The notes beneath the pieces are model-generated. The model worked only from the letters and a program-made list of their open reading frames with translations, made no database searches and had not been told where the DNA came from. The position numbers were made by a program, and so were the translations under genes. From positions 1 to 53,134 of the forward strand of contig JAJJLU010000400.1 of NCBI GenBank assembly GCA_023807065.1: DNA of 53,134 nucleotides, written 5' to 3'. Position 1 is the stretch's first letter. Each line of letters starts with the position of its first letter. Below, piece by piece: positions 33,534 through 43,032 of this stretch. This stretch comes from Isotricha intestinalis. Its lineage: Eukaryota; Ciliophora; Litostomatea; Vestibuliferida; Isotrichidae.

Positions 33534-35558
33534 ATGAGTCAAGAGCAAAATACTAATCCACCAAAAGTTAGTTTAAATCTTGGAGCAAAAGAATACATTC
33601 CCAAATTTTTACAAAAACAAAACCCAAATATAGGAATGGGACAACAAATGAATTCACCATATATGAACTATGATATGAATAATCCATATATGTTTTATCA
33701 AGATTATTCTCAAATGGTAAATCAAAATCCAAGTTTCATGCAAAGAAATCCAAATTATAATCAAAACCCAAATATAAATTTTAATCAAAATCCTAATTAT
33801 GAATTAAACCAAAATCAAAATCAAAATCAAAATCAAAAACAAAATTATAGTTCACCTGGAATTGTTGGATTACAACCTAAAAAAAATAAAAAGAAAAAAC
33901 AACAAGATGCAAATCAACAAATTCCTTCTCAAAATCCTCAAAATCCACAAAACCCTCAAAATCCACAAAATAATTTAAATAATTTAAATAATCAAAATTT
34001 CAATAATCAATTTAATCAAATGAATTTAAATAACCCTCCCCATGAAAATAAGCCAAAAAAAGAAAAAAAGCCCAAAGACACTTCTCAAAATAATCAAAAT
34101 TCTCAAAATCAACCAAAAAAGCAGAATATAGAGAAAAAGAAAACAGATTCTCACAAAAATGAAAATTCAAGTAATAAGAAAAAGCCACTTGAAAATGAAT
34201 TAATAGAAGATTCTTTTGAAGGAAAAATGATACAAGTAGATCCTAATAAAAAGCCAATGTCAATAGTATTTGTAGGACATGTAGATGCAGGTAAAAGTAC
34301 AATAAGTGGAAATTTATTATATTCTTTAGGTCAAATAGATGAAAGAATAATAGAAAAATATCAAAGAGAAGCAAAAGTTAAAAATAGAGAATCATGGTTT
34401 ATGGCATATATAATGGATATTAATGAAGAAGAAAGAGAAAAAGGAAAAACAATTGAAATTGGAAAAGCGTTTTTTGAAACTGAACATAGAAGATTTACTC
34501 TATTAGATGCACCTGGACATGCAGGGTATATACCTAATTTATTACAAGGAGCTTGTCAAGCTGACTTTGCAGGATTGGTCATTTCTGCTAAAAAAGGAGA
34601 ATTCGAAGCTGGTTTTGATAAAAGTGGTTCTACTAGAGAACATACTTTATTGTTAAAAGCTCTCGGAGTTAATCAATTAATTGTTGTTGTTAATAAAATG
34701 GATGAAGAAAGTGTTAAATGGAATGAAGAAAGGTATAATGAAATAAAAACTAAATTAACTCCTTTTTTAAAGAGTTGTGGATATGATGTTGAAAAATGTG
34801 TTCATTGGATTCCATTAAGTGGATTAAATGGAGATAATTTAGTAAAAGAAATAGATTCTCATAAATGTCCATGGTATAAAGGACCTTATTTTACTCAATT
34901 ATTAGATCAAATTGATATTCCAAATAGAGATGATAATGCTCCAGTTAGATTACCAATATTAGATAGATATAAAGAAAATGCATTATATATAATGGGAAAA
35001 TTAGAAAGTGGTACTTTAAAATACGGTGAAACATATACATTAATGCCAACTAAAGCTAAAGTTACTATTGATTGGCTATTTGATACTGAAGAAAGAGGAG
35101 TTCCTTATGCTAAACCAGGTGAAAATGTTAGAATAAGATGTAAAGGAATTGATAATGAAGCTGAAGTTAATAGAGGATATATTTTATGTTCTAATGATAA
35201 TGTTTGTCATGTTTTTAATGTTTTTGAAGCTGAAATTCAAGTATTGGAATTACAAGAAAAACAAATTATTACTGATGGATTTATTTGTATGTTACATTTT
35301 CATACTTTTATAGAAGAATGTACTATTGATATTAAATGCGAAGTTGATAGAAAAACAAAAACTGAAAAAAAAGTTAAGTTTGTTAGAAGTCAAGCAAGGA
35401 TTAAAGCTTTCGTTAAAACTAAAAATTTACTTTGTGGAGAAAAATATTCTGATTTTAATTCTCTTGGAAGATTTTCTATGAGATATGAAGGAGCTACTAT
35501 TGCTATTGGAAAAATTTTGAGAATTAAACCTTATAAGAAAGATGATAAAAAAGATTAA
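33534..35558 (+). CDS. Translation termination factor eRF3 with a prion-like N-terminus
   Basis: This is a 674-residue translational GTPase acting with eRF1 to release finished proteins. Residues 14-23 (LNLGAKEYIP) match the PAM2 motif that binds poly(A)-binding protein. Residues about 35-210 are Asn/Gln/Pro-rich with NQ and NPQ repeats, resembling the prion domain of yeast Sup35. The G domain has GHVDAGKST (248-256), DAPGH (325-329) and NKMD (387-390). Two barrel domains follow. The phrases KGEFEAGF and PFLKSCGYD match eRF3 rather than EF-1alpha or Hbs1. Two conserved motifs differ: DAPGH is followed by AGYIPN instead of the usual KSFVPN, and the C-terminal GRFTLRD reads GRFSMRY (645-651). 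No intron is seen. The N-terminal repeats may be length-variable. Confidence 0.95.
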   Translation: MSQEQNTNPPKVSLNLGAKEYIPKFLQKQNPNIGMGQQMNSPYMNYDMNNPYMFYQDYSQMVNQNPSFMQRNPNYNQNPNINFNQNPNYELNQNQNQNQNQKQNYSSPGIVGLQPKKNKKKKQQDANQQIPSQNPQNPQNPQNPQNNLNNLNNQNFNNQFNQMNLNNPPHENKPKKEKKPKDTSQNNQNSQNQPKKQNIEKKKTDSHKNENSSNKKKPLENELIEDSFEGKMIQVDPNKKPMSIVFVGHVDAGKSTISGNLLYSLGQIDERIIEKYQREAKVKNRESWFMAYIMDINEEEREKGKTIEIGKAFFETEHRRFTLLDAPGHAGYIPNLLQGACQADFAGLVISAKKGEFEAGFDKSGSTREHTLLLKALGVNQLIVVVNKMDEESVKWNEERYNEIKTKLTPFLKSCGYDVEKCVHWIPLSGLNGDNLVKEIDSHKCPWYKGPYFTQLLDQIDIPNRDDNAPVRLPILDRYKENALYIMGKLESGTLKYGETYTLMPTKAKVTIDWLFDTEERGVPYAKPGENVRIRCKGIDNEAEVNRGYILCSNDNVCHVFNVFEAEIQVLELQEKQIITDGFICMLHFHTFIEECTIDIKCEVDRKTKTEKKVKFVRSQARIKAFVKTKNLLCGEKYSDFNSLGRFSMRYEGATIAIGKILRIKPYKKDDKKD

Positions 35559-35754
35559 ATTGGGAGGATTTTTTTTGAAATATAAAATAGTCTATTTATT
35601 TTTTATTCTTAAAAAAATTTTAGTATAATGAATTTCTTTTTAAAATGTATTTTATGAATTTATAAAAATTTATTTCATAAAAAACGTGTTTATAGAAAAA
35701 AATATATAAATTTTTTTAAGTTAACAAATATAAATAAACTGTATTACATAAAAA

Positions 35755-36380
35755 TTAATTCAAAAATGAATTTTTTAATTCTTCAAACATTTTTCTAATA
35801 TCATTTTCAATTTCTTTTTCAATAGTTTTACAAATATTATTTAAATGTTTTTTAGAAGACCCACTTTCATAATCAAATTGAAAATGATCATCTTCATCTT
35901 CATTATTCATTTCTTTTAAAGTAACTATAGTAGATTTTCCTTCATCTTCATTTATTCCTTGTAATTTAACTTTTATTTCACAATCATAAATAAATTTTAT
36001 TTTTCCTCTTGAAAAAACAAAATAAGTCTAGAAAAATAAAAATAAATAAAAAAGAATATTCTTACATCTCCAGAATAAGAATTAAATTCTTCAAAGTAAA
36101 AAGCATCTTTATAATTTTTTTTATTTTTTTGAATATAATTATTGAAAAATTCTTCAATTTGCTTTTTAGTTATTTTTTTTTCTTCCCATGTTCCTGCTTT
36201 ATTCCAAGCACTTCCTATTTTATTTGGATTTTCATCTACTTTCTCATTTGTTTGTTGTGGTGCAAAACCTTTATGATCTGCATTTATATCAGCTTCTCTT
36301 TTCCAATATGTATATGATGGCTTTTCTATTTCTTCTTCTTTATCATTACTATCTTTTCTGTTTTCTTTATCTTTATTCAT
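35755..36380 (-). CDS. Aha1/Hch1-type Hsp90 co-chaperone, one 38-bp intron
   Basis: The coding sequence joins exon 1 (36066-36380) to exon 2 (35755-36027) across a 38-bp intron, giving 195 residues. Exon 1 ends ...NSYSGD in phase 0. Exon 2 continues with TYFVFSRGKIKFIYDCEIKV and ends at TAA 35755-35757. The order YTYWKREADIN, SAWNKAGTWEEK, ...SRGKIKFIYDCEIKVKLQG matches the N-terminal domain of Aha1, which binds the Hsp90 middle domain and stimulates its ATPase. The C-terminal START-like domain of full Aha1 is absent, so the protein has the short Hch1-like form. Without splicing, the frame reads into intron sequence and ends after 127 codons. It is convergent with eRF3, with 196 bp between stop codons. 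Confidence 0.88.
36028..36065 (-). other. Spliceosomal intron, 38 bp
   Basis: On the minus strand the intron starts GTAAGAATATTC and ends TTTTTCTAG. It is almost pure A+T with a T-rich 3' part. Removing it joins two open frames in phase 0 and restores the Aha1 family sequence across the junction. This is the only intron I can demonstrate in the window. Confidence 0.88.
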
Positions 36381-36809
36381 TTAAATTAATTTAATGTTTA
36401 AACGTTTATTTATATTTTTTTTTTCTTGTTTATTTTTTTTTTTAAATTTTTATTAATTTAATTTATTTAAACTTTTAATATATAGATTCTTTTATTTTAT
36501 AATGGAATTTATATGTAAAAAGGATCTTCTTAATTTATCATGAGATGAAAAAAAATATTATTTATTAAAGATATTATATATAATTCTTTTCATTTCTTTA
36601 TTATTTCATAGAGAAAAGAATATTTTCAAAGATAAGATGATTTATTAAAAATAAAAATGATGTCATAGATTGATTAAGTCTAAATAATTAAATATTATAA
36701 TTTTTAATTTAATTAAAATTTACACATATTAAAAAAATACATATATCTCTTATTTCATCTCTTTATAAAAAATAAAAAAATAAAAAAAACATTTCAACCA
36801 TAAAAAGAT
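36381..36809. other. Spacer upstream of Aha1-like and downstream of the kinase gene
   Basis: This 429-bp stretch lies between the Aha1-like start and the 3' end of the kinase gene. It is AT-rich, with T-runs near the Aha1-like start and no open frame, repeat or RNA gene recognised. Confidence 0.6.
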
Positions 36810-39800
36810 TTATTTCTTCTTATTATAACTTCTATTATTATTCATTTGACTTTGACTATGAATTTGATATTGACTTTGATTATTATTTTCCAATTTTTGA
36901 TTATTTCCTTGAACAAAAGACCATCCTTCAAATTTAGTATTATCTTCATTTCCATTTTCATCACCAACATCATCTTCTTCATCATCCGCAAATAATTTAG
37001 GTTCTTTAAACATTTTTATTTGTCTTCCATCTTGAATATTTTTAGGAGGTTTTAATTCTCTATTATATACTTTATTCCAATCAACATCTTTAAAATATTC
37101 ATAATTCATTATTTCCTCGACGTCACCTTTACTTCCTAATCTTAAATTAGGTTCTTTTTTTAAAAGAGCTTTGATTAATTTTTGAGCTTTATTAGAAATA
37201 AAATTTGGTATTTTTAAATCAGCTCTTTCGATATTTCTAAATATTTGTTCTTTACTATTAGTAAAATAAGGAGGAATTCCAACTAACATTTCATAAAATA
37301 AAACTCCTAATAAATACCAATCAACTGCTTTTCCATGGCCAGTTCTACTTAACATTTCAGGAGCTAAATAAGCAATTGAACCACAGAAACTTTTTGCTAT
37401 TTTTGTATCATAAACTCCTTCTCTAGATAAACCAAAATCAGTTAACATTGCATGACCTTCTTTATCAATTACTACATTATCTGGTTTTAAATCTCTAAAT
37501 ATTATATCTTTTTTATGTAATTCTCCTAAAGCTAATATAACTTCACATAAATAAAATTTAGCTTTTTCCTCTGAAAAACGTGTTTGTAATTGTAATTGTT
37601 CTGCTAAGTCCCCTCCTGGACAATAATCTAATAAAAGGAATAATTTTTCATTTGTTTGAAAAGCATAATTTAATTTAACTATAAAAGGATTATGAACAAT
37701 ACTTAAAACATTTCTTTCTGTCATAGCATATTTAAATATATTTTGTTCAGCTATTCTATTTTTATCAAGAACTTTCATTGCATATTTTTCATTTGTTTTC
37801 TTATGTTCTACCAAATAAACTTCACCAAATGATCCTCTTCCTAATAATGCTATACAAATAAAAGAAGAAGGTCCTATTTTTTCTTCTGTTGATTCTGAAG
37901 ATAAAGAATTATTTGATGAAGTATTATTATCTTCTTCTTCTGATTCATTTTGAGAATCATTTAAATTTGATTGATCTTTTATTTCTGTTTTTGATGTATT
38001 TAATAATATTTGATTTGAATTTTGCTCTGAATTATATTCTGGATTATTTACTTCTGTGTTATTATTTATTGATAATATATCTTCTTCATTTGATGAATTT
38101 GAATTTTGATTTGGAGAAGGAGTTTTTGGTTCTGATAAATTTATAATTGATGATATTGTTGGTTTTTGATTTTTTTGATTTTTGTTATTATTATTATTTA
38201 ATACATTTATATTATTTTGATTTTTATTATTTTCTATGTTTATATTATTGTTTGTTTCATTTTTTGAAGGAGGGTTGTTTGCATTTGTATTATTGTTTGT
38301 ATTATCATTTGAATTTATATTTGGTGTTTGAGTTGTTGTTTGCTCAGAAAAATTATTTATTATTTTTAAATTATTATTTGAACTTACTTTTTTTAATGAA
38401 TTTAATTTTTCATTTCCATCAAATTCTAATGATATTTCTATATTTTCAATTAAATTGATATTATTTAATTTTTGATTGTTATTCTTTTTTACTATTTTAT
38501 TTTTTCTTGAATCAGAAAGACTTTTTCGTCTTTTTTCTTGTCTTTCAAATTTATTGACACATGAATTTTCATTTCCATTCACATTATTACTATTATTATA
38601 ATTAGCATTATTATTATTTGATATATTTAAATGGTAATTTGAAAAACGTGGAACTGAAATAGTTCTATGTTTTCCTAATTCTTTATTTTTATTATTTAAA
38701 TTAATATTTAGATTATTTGGATTATAAGAAATTAAATTTGGATGAATATTATTATTATTTGAATTATTAACTGACATTATTTTATCAGGATAAGCACTTG
38801 CTGTTTTTCTTGAAGTTGCAGAAATTTTTGATGAAAAAATAGAAATAGTTTTTTTAGTATTAGTAGAATTATAATTAGATAAATTATTAACATTATTGTT
38901 ATTTACATTATTATTTTTTTTATTTTTTCCTAAATTTAAATTATCTTTATGAAGATTTTTATTATTAGATTTATTAGTATGTGCATTATTTGAATTACTA
39001 TTATTAACATTATTATTATTAGTATATCTACTTTTAGTTCTAGTTTTATTTAATTGATTTTGAGGTTGCATTGCACTAGAAATTTTTTTAGGAGATTCTA
39101 AAACAACTTTAACTCTTTCAGGTTGTTTTTTAACTTTAGAATTATTATTTGAATTATAATTAAAATTTCCTTGAGTTGTATTATAATGAGTAGAATTTGT
39201 ATTAGAATTTCCTCCTGTAAAATTAGATGAAGTAGAAACTATAATTACATTTCCATTAATTTTTTTATTATATTTATTTGTATTAATATTATTATTATTT
39301 TGATTACTTGATTTTTCTGCAGTTTTTGGTTTCACATTTTTTGTAGTTATAGGACCTTTTTTAGGAATTGATTTTCTTCCATTTTGATTTATTGTCTTCA
39401 TTAAAGAGTTTATTTGTTTTGGATTTGTATTATGAATTTTTATTCTTCTACATTGTTCTTTCATAAAATTATTTGCAGGATTATTTGAATGTTTTTTCAA
39501 AAAATTGTTGTTTTTCCCTTCATTAACTTTTGTGTTCTTTGAATTATTAGGAAGAAATTTTTGTATAATTTCCTTATTTTCTTCATTTATTGCTAAATCA
39601 AAAGGAGTTTTACCATATAAATTTTTAACTAAAGCAGTTGATGGATTTTGTTCTAATAAATAATTTAATAATTCATTATGTTGAGTCATAGCACATAAAT
39701 GAACAGGAAGATTTTTTTCATTATCACATAAATTTAAATTGGCTTTTTTTTCAATTAATAATTTAGATATATCAAAATAACCTCTTGAAGCAGCAAAATG

Positions 39801-40664
39801 TAAAGCAGTTTTTTTTTCATTTGTTTGCAAATTAACATCAATTTGTGCTTTTAATAAAATTTCCACTATTTTTAAATTTCCTTCATCACAAGCAAAATGC
39901 AAAGCACTCCAACCATTTTCATTTTGATAATTAATTATTATTCCTTTTTTATTTAAACATTCAAGTACTGAATCTTTATCATTTTTCTTTGCACTCACTA
40001 AAAATTGACGATTTAATACTAAATTAATTTCCATATTTCCATTAGAAATTTTTTGAGGTTCACTATAATAATTTTTATATAAATTTTCATTATCATTTAA
40101 ATTATTATTATTATTTAAATTTGTATTTTCTTCTGTTTTTAACATTTCATTTCCATTTTCTATAAAATTATAATTATCTTCTGTGTCTAATTCTTGTATA
40201 CTTTCTTCATTTAATATTTTAATAGAATCCATTTGATTTCTTCTTCCACTATTTATATATAAATTAATTTTTTCAATTTGTTTATTTGTTAAAAATCTTT
40301 GATTACTTTTAGATTTAGTATATTCTGTTTTAATTTTATTTTTTGGAAAATTCTCTTTCTCTTTTGAGTTAGAAGAATATCTAATTCCATGCTCATTTTT
40401 TTGATTAATGATATTTAGTTTTTGTGTATTCTCATCTGAGTTTTGGAGATTTAAATTAATTGTTAGGATTTTATTATCGTTAGAAGAATTTTTTTGAGAA
40501 TTTTGAACATTTTTTAATTTTGAACCACGTACTGTATTATATTCTTCATAAGATTTAAAACGTCTTAATATATTATTTTGGTTTAATTTAGAATTTTGAA
40601 TATTTTGCCTTTTTTCACTCTTGATATCTACAAATAGCTTTTTTGTTTTTGATTTATTCTTCAT
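36810..40664 (-). CDS. Ankyrin-repeat AGC-family protein kinase, Asn-rich
   Basis: This is a 1284-residue protein. Residues about 215-365 hold four to five ankyrin repeats (GWSALHFACDEGNLKIVEIL, KTALHFAASRGYFDISKLL). Residues about 380-930 are Asn-rich low complexity. Residues 936 to about 1200 are a Ser/Thr kinase domain: GRGSFG (942-947), catalytic Lys964, alpha-C Glu983, FRDLKPDN (1056-1063), DFG (1076-1078) and SFCGSIAYLAPE (1092-1103). A C-terminal tail carries a hydrophobic motif, FEGWSF. The T-loop and tail mark the AGC group (PKA, PKG, Akt and S6K relatives). All catalytic residues are present, so activity is likely. AGC kinases usually have YRDLKPEN; here it is FRDLKPDN. Fusion of N-terminal ankyrin repeats to an AGC kinase is unusual in animals and fungi. 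Substrates are unknown. Confidence 0.95.
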   Translation of the reverse strand: MKNKSKTKKLFVDIKSEKRQNIQNSKLNQNNILRRFKSYEEYNTVRGSKLKNVQNSQKNSSNDNKILTINLNLQNSDENTQKLNIINQKNEHGIRYSSNSKEKENFPKNKIKTEYTKSKSNQRFLTNKQIEKINLYINSGRRNQMDSIKILNEESIQELDTEDNYNFIENGNEMLKTEENTNLNNNNNLNDNENLYKNYYSEPQKISNGNMEINLVLNRQFLVSAKKNDKDSVLECLNKKGIIINYQNENGWSALHFACDEGNLKIVEILLKAQIDVNLQTNEKKTALHFAASRGYFDISKLLIEKKANLNLCDNEKNLPVHLCAMTQHNELLNYLLEQNPSTALVKNLYGKTPFDLAINEENKEIIQKFLPNNSKNTKVNEGKNNNFLKKHSNNPANNFMKEQCRRIKIHNTNPKQINSLMKTINQNGRKSIPKKGPITTKNVKPKTAEKSSNQNNNNINTNKYNKKINGNVIIVSTSSNFTGGNSNTNSTHYNTTQGNFNYNSNNNSKVKKQPERVKVVLESPKKISSAMQPQNQLNKTRTKSRYTNNNNVNNSNSNNAHTNKSNNKNLHKDNLNLGKNKKNNNVNNNNVNNLSNYNSTNTKKTISIFSSKISATSRKTASAYPDKIMSVNNSNNNNIHPNLISYNPNNLNINLNNKNKELGKHRTISVPRFSNYHLNISNNNNANYNNSNNVNGNENSCVNKFERQEKRRKSLSDSRKNKIVKKNNNQKLNNINLIENIEISLEFDGNEKLNSLKKVSSNNNLKIINNFSEQTTTQTPNINSNDNTNNNTNANNPPSKNETNNNINIENNKNQNNINVLNNNNNKNQKNQKPTISSIINLSEPKTPSPNQNSNSSNEEDILSINNNTEVNNPEYNSEQNSNQILLNTSKTEIKDQSNLNDSQNESEEEDNNTSSNNSLSSESTEEKIGPSSFICIALLGRGSFGEVYLVEHKKTNEKYAMKVLDKNRIAEQNIFKYAMTERNVLSIVHNPFIVKLNYAFQTNEKLFLLLDYCPGGDLAEQLQLQTRFSEEKAKFYLCEVILALGELHKKDIIFRDLKPDNVVIDKEGHAMLTDFGLSREGVYDTKIAKSFCGSIAYLAPEMLSRTGHGKAVDWYLLGVLFYEMLVGIPPYFTNSKEQIFRNIERADLKIPNFISNKAQKLIKALLKKEPNLRLGSKGDVEEIMNYEYFKDVDWNKVYNRELKPPKNIQDGRQIKMFKEPKLFADDEEDDVGDENGNEDNTKFEGWSFVQGNNQKLENNNQSQYQIHSQSQMNNNRSYNKKK

Positions 40665-40931
40665 CTTTTTATAATCGGTTTAATTAATTTTTAATATTAA
40701 TCATTTAAATAAATTATATGATAATAAAATAATGAAGGAGTTTTTATTTATTTTATATATTTTATTTAGTTTCTTTACTGGATTTTTTTATTTTATATTT
40801 CAAAATATTGTTTGAAAGATTTTATTTGAGAAATTTTTTTTTTAATTTTTTTAAGAAAAATTGATTTAAATATGATTTACTATATCACAATAAATATGAA
40901 AATGATTTTTGATATTAAATTAATAATTATC

Positions 40932-41819
40932 CTATATTGGATTATCTCGATTTCTTTTTAAAGAAATTAATTTCATATCATCTTTTCCTTTTTTTTCAAC
41001 TTCAATAATAGTTTTATTTTTACTAATAAAAACAGAAGTAGTTTGCATAGTAAAATCTTCAGGTTTAATTTCACTTAAATTATTTTCAATTTTACATTCT
41101 TTACAATAAATATCATCATTTATATAATTCAATTCATTATTATTTCCATTTAAACAATGTAAACATCTACATTTATCACTGCATTTTCTTCCTGATTTAA
41201 AACACTCACAATATTTTTTATTACAAAAAGATTTAGAACAAGTACAAGAAACACAAGAAAAATCATTTTGAACTGAATTATTATCTGAACTATTAATATT
41301 TTGATTATTAACATTTAAATTATTTTCACTATTATTATTATCATTGGAATTATTAATTGAATTTTCATTTTCATTTTTTTTAAAAGGTTTATTTAAACAA
41401 TCAATACAATGACAACCAATACAAAATTTTCCATTTGCAAAACATTCACAATATTTTTTAATACATTTTGTTTTTGTACAAGTACAACAGTTTTTTTCTT
41501 TAAAACTTAAATTTTTATTTATTGAAATTTCATTAATAGATTTTATATTTTTAATATTTATTTTATTAAAACTTTCATCAATTCCAATTCTACGAGGAGG
41601 AACTATAATAGGAAATTGAGTTAAATCTTCTGAAATTGTATTAGCTATTTGAGTTGTTGTTGATAATGATGAAAATGAATTTTGTTCTTGAATTATATTT
41701 AATGGTTTAAATAATTTTGATATTGATACTGGGTTATTTAATACTTGGTTTGAACTTTGGGAAAATGAGGTAAAAGGTGATGAAGATATTTGTTGTTTTT
41801 GAGAATTTAAGGATGACAT
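40932..41819 (-). CDS. Tesmin/TSO1-like CXC (CRC-domain) DNA-binding protein, LIN54-like
   Basis: This is a 295-residue protein with two Cys-rich CXC motifs, at about 109-145 (NCCTCTKTKCIKKYCECF ... CIGCHCIDC) and 189-225 (CVSCTCSKSFCNKKYCECF ... CSDKCRCLHC), separated by an Asn-rich linker. Paired CXC motifs define the CRC domain of LIN54, tesmin and plant TSO1. Each motif binds three zinc ions and contacts the minor groove of CHR-like elements (TTYGAA) through a Tyr. Both KKYCECF segments keep that Tyr. LIN54-type proteins regulate cell-cycle and germline genes. The flanking regions are Ser/Asn-rich. It is downstream of nothing obvious and 267 bp from the kinase start on the same strand. 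Confidence 0.95.
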   Translation of the reverse strand: MSSLNSQKQQISSSPFTSFSQSSNQVLNNPVSISKLFKPLNIIQEQNSFSSLSTTTQIANTISEDLTQFPIIVPPRRIGIDESFNKINIKNIKSINEISINKNLSFKEKNCCTCTKTKCIKKYCECFANGKFCIGCHCIDCLNKPFKKNENENSINNSNDNNNSENNLNVNNQNINSSDNNSVQNDFSCVSCTCSKSFCNKKYCECFKSGRKCSDKCRCLHCLNGNNNELNYINDDIYCKECKIENNLSEIKPEDFTMQTTSVFISKNKTIIEVEKKGKDDMKLISLKRNRDNPI

Positions 41820-42180
41820 TTTTTTATTTTTGAATGATTTTAATTTAATTTAAATTCAAATTTTAGATTTTCATATTAATAAATTATTTTAGATGATTTA
41901 TTATACAAAGGAAAATTTATAAATAATATTATTTTCTTCTATTATAGAAAAAATATTTTATAAAAATAAAAATGTTTAAATTCTTTTATTTTTATTACTT
42001 TTTTTTTTTAAATTTCTATGTCTCAAATGATAGATCCATTTTTAAATTTTTATTCTTTTATTCAATAAGTTATTTAAAAAAGATATTTGATTAACAACAA
42101 AATAAATTAATTATTATTCATAATCCAAAAAATGAATTTTAAAATTATAACTCCTAAATAAAAAAATAAATAAAAAAAAA
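41820..42180. other. Divergent spacer between the CXC gene and the CFAP144-like gene
   Basis: These 361 bp lie between two divergent start codons (41819 minus, 42181 plus) and must hold both promoters. The sequence is AT-rich with long T and A runs. No motif, RNA gene or repeat stands out. Confidence 0.6.
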
Positions 42181-42684
42181 ATGGATACAAAAGGTAAAAA
42201 AGAAAACACAAAAGAAATAAATGCAGTTCACCTTGATGAAATTCATGTAGAAAACATAAAAAAAGAGCATAAATATGAAGGGAAAAATTTTAAATATGAT
42301 TATACTTTCCAAACAAAAAATTTATTTCCTTTTGCGGAGAAGCCTCAATTAGTAGCACCTAATCGTCCATTTACATCACAAGATACAATAAATAGGCAAT
42401 CAAAAAGAGAATGGAAATTAAATAGAGATCCAATTTCAGATGCATTTGTTAATGAAAGAATTAGTAAAATTATTTTACAAAATCAACAAATTCCAAAAGA
42501 TAAATATGAATATCCTCAAACTTCTGCACAAGAAATTGGTTGGTTTAGTAAACCTCTTGTTAATAATGCTAGATGGGACCACTCACATCGTAGTACTCCT
42601 ATTAGTCAATATGTTGATAGCTATTTTATTACTATGAAAATTAATCCATTTAAATTACCTACTTCTACTATTAAAATGAAATAA
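42181..42684 (+). CDS. CFAP144/FAM183-like axonemal protein
   Basis: This is a 167-residue protein without signal or membrane segment. The C-terminal half contains YPQTSAQEIGWFSKPLVNN (about 111-129), then WDHSHRSTPISQYVDSYF. This pattern of a QE-x-GW block followed by Pro-rich, basic residues and SxI-x-x-Y matches the FAM183/CFAP144 family, a small protein of ciliary axonemal microtubules. The length fits the family, which is usually 130-180 residues. The N-terminal 50 residues are charged and poorly conserved. The gene indicates motile cilia or flagella. I assign it on remembered motif layout, without an alignment. Confidence 0.75.
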   Translation: MDTKGKKENTKEINAVHLDEIHVENIKKEHKYEGKNFKYDYTFQTKNLFPFAEKPQLVAPNRPFTSQDTINRQSKREWKLNRDPISDAFVNERISKIILQNQQIPKDKYEYPQTSAQEIGWFSKPLVNNARWDHSHRSTPISQYVDSYFITMKINPFKLPTSTIKMK

Positions 42685-43032
42685 TCAGATATTTTTTTAT
42701 AAAAAAAATTTATTTAATTATGTGTTTTTATTTATTATATAGTTTATTTTTCAATAATGTATACAAGGTTTTTTAAATATATATTATTTTTAATTGACTT
42801 TTTTTGATTTAAAAAACAAGAGAATTAAAAATCACTATTCGAAATTTTTTATAATTTAAAAATTCTTAAATTAAATTTTTTCAGTGATTAAATTCTTAAA
42901 AAATCCCAATTTTAAAATTAAATTTTAATTATCATTTGATAATAAAAAATATAAAACTCACAGATAATAATTAAATATAAAATTAAAATAAATCATTAAT
43001 TTAATTTATTTACTGAACTTTTAATAAAACAA
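42685..43032. other. Convergent spacer, gene-free
   Basis: These 348 bp lie between two convergent stop codons and presumably hold both 3' ends and poly(A) signals. The sequence is AT-rich. No open frame or structure is recognised. Confidence 0.6.

Noticed and set aside
33720..34020. CRISPR-like or satellite repeats in the CAAAAT-rich region
   Set aside because: They are in-frame Asn/Gln/Pro codon repeats of the eRF3 N-terminus, without spacers.
36009..36394. Plus-strand hydrophobic frames that look like membrane proteins
   Set aside because: Antisense of the Aha1-like exon and intron, which has clear family homology.
37889..38458. Plus-strand Leu/Tyr-rich frames
   Set aside because: Antisense of the Asn-rich linker of the kinase; Asn codons read backwards as Ile, Leu and Val.
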